DNA from: Skeletonema tropicum
Taxonomy: Eukaryota; Bacillariophyta; Thalassiosirophyceae; Thalassiosirales; Thalassiosiraceae
Length of the DNA: 64,000 bases
Reading direction: 5' to 3'
NCBI GenBank assembly: GCA_037178625.1
Contig: CM074130.1
Span: 3,658,001-3,722,000 of the forward strand
The notes under the pieces are model-generated. The model did not search any database. It saw only the letters and a program-made list of their open reading frames with translations, and was not told the DNA's origin. Made by a program: the position numbers and the translations under genes. This document shows positions 63,509 through 64,000 of the stretch, piece by piece (positions within the stretch are counted from its first letter, which is position 1; each line of letters opens with the position of its first letter).

Positions 63509-64000
63509 TTAAGGATTTTCAAAGTTACCTTGCTTTCCTCCACCGTAGACTGTTGCACCAGATCCAACAATTCCCACGGGGTCCTTGCTGCTGAATTCTT
63601 TGCCAAGTACTGAACTGTGAACATCCTTCAAACCTTTACTGCTTCTATTCATCTCCTTGTCGCATATCACTTCTGCAGCAAGCTTTCCTGACAGCACAGC
63701 TCCTTCCATTGATCCAAGATACTTCTGACTTGCATAGTCACCAGCAAGAATAAAGTTGTCGATGGGCGTTTGTTGAGAGGGGCGGAACTTGTTTCTTCCT
63801 GGGACAGCTGCATAAACTGACCTTGGTACTCTAACAACAGTTGATTTAGTCATCCTGGCCTTCTTATGTTCAGGTGCAGCATCACCTATCTCAGTCGGAA
63901 ACAACCGTGCTAGTTCCTTCATTGTGGCATCAATGATTTCAGAGTCTGGTTTGGCTATCCAATTTACTGGAGATCCTGCTTCTGGGGAACACGGGGCAAA
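63509..64000 (-). CDS. PDS: phytoene desaturase, C-terminal part (runs off the right edge)
   Basis: 164 codons open to the window end, ending at a stop at 63509. The C-terminal FAD-binding motif is clear: PIDNFILAGDYASQKYLGSM, EGAVLSGKLAAEVI. Upstream FAPCSPEAGSPVNWI and the DSEIIDATMKELARLFP stretch match plant-type PDS. The enzyme desaturates phytoene to zeta-carotene in the plastid, an early step of carotenoid synthesis. The tail after AAEVI is longer than usual. The N-terminus and plastid signal are outside the window. Confidence 0.92.
   Translation of the reverse strand, partial: FAPCSPEAGSPVNWIAKPDSEIIDATMKELARLFPTEIGDAAPEHKKARMTKSTVVRVPRSVYAAVPGRNKFRPSQQTPIDNFILAGDYASQKYLGSMEGAVLSGKLAAEVICDKEMNRSSKGLKDVHSSVLGKEFSSKDPVGIVGSGATVYGGGKQGNFENP

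Overview
The window is nuclear DNA of a photosynthetic stramenopile, most likely a centric diatom. Two proteins start with a signal peptide ending in the diatom plastid-import motif ASAF (ATP sulfurylase; an unknown protein with ASAFVAP), and an FKBP starts with a close variant (ADAF). Genes carry short GT-AG introns (mostly 79-160 nt). The cyclin, the TAZ zinc-finger proteins, the SPRY protein and a surface protein with YEDGICC repeats resemble expanded diatom families. These inferences rest on motif recognition and not on a database search.

Layout. 1-7164: tandem array of a secreted galactose-mutarotase-like gene (a left-edge copy, a truncated frameshifted copy, a complete copy), broken by a 3.26 kb foreign block holding a broken ORF and two TIR elements. 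7337-25273: dense genes: RidA, FCP/NIF phosphatase, plastid FKBP, TFIIH p52, SDF2-like MIR protein, ankyrin protein, GPR180/TMEM145-like 7TM protein, membrane cyclophilin, plastid protein, ATP sulfurylase, BRO1 protein, cyclin. An 8-bp-TSD element (15191-16130) sits directly upstream of the 7TM gene. 25850-33334: a 7.5 kb satellite of about 42 monomers (~181 bp mean), including an almost identical 2513-bp higher-order tandem duplication. 33882-44397: pyridoxal kinase (a TA-flanked transposon in intron 1, plus a one-base frameshift), a large TAZ/zinc protein, an EXO84-like exocyst subunit and a TLC-domain protein with a 19-nt exon. 44575-48054: a decayed Tc1/mariner-IS630-like transposon with about 140-bp TIRs, carrying a second nested element. 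48815-64000: a second TAZ protein, a SPRY gene with two nonsense codons, RNA polymerase III subunit RPC2, a large surface beta-propeller protein, a hAT-type MITE, ribosomal protein uS15 and the 3' end of phytoene desaturase.

The genes are housekeeping neighbours and do not form a pathway. The unusual part is the mobile fraction. Six TIR elements have readable boundaries and target-site duplications. Two of them, from different superfamilies judged by TSD (8 bp versus TA), each carry a short ORF starting with a related Cys/His-rich domain (CAAG-x2-C ... H-x-C-L-x-C). Neither element shows a recognisable transposase. This is the best candidate for an undescribed system in the window.
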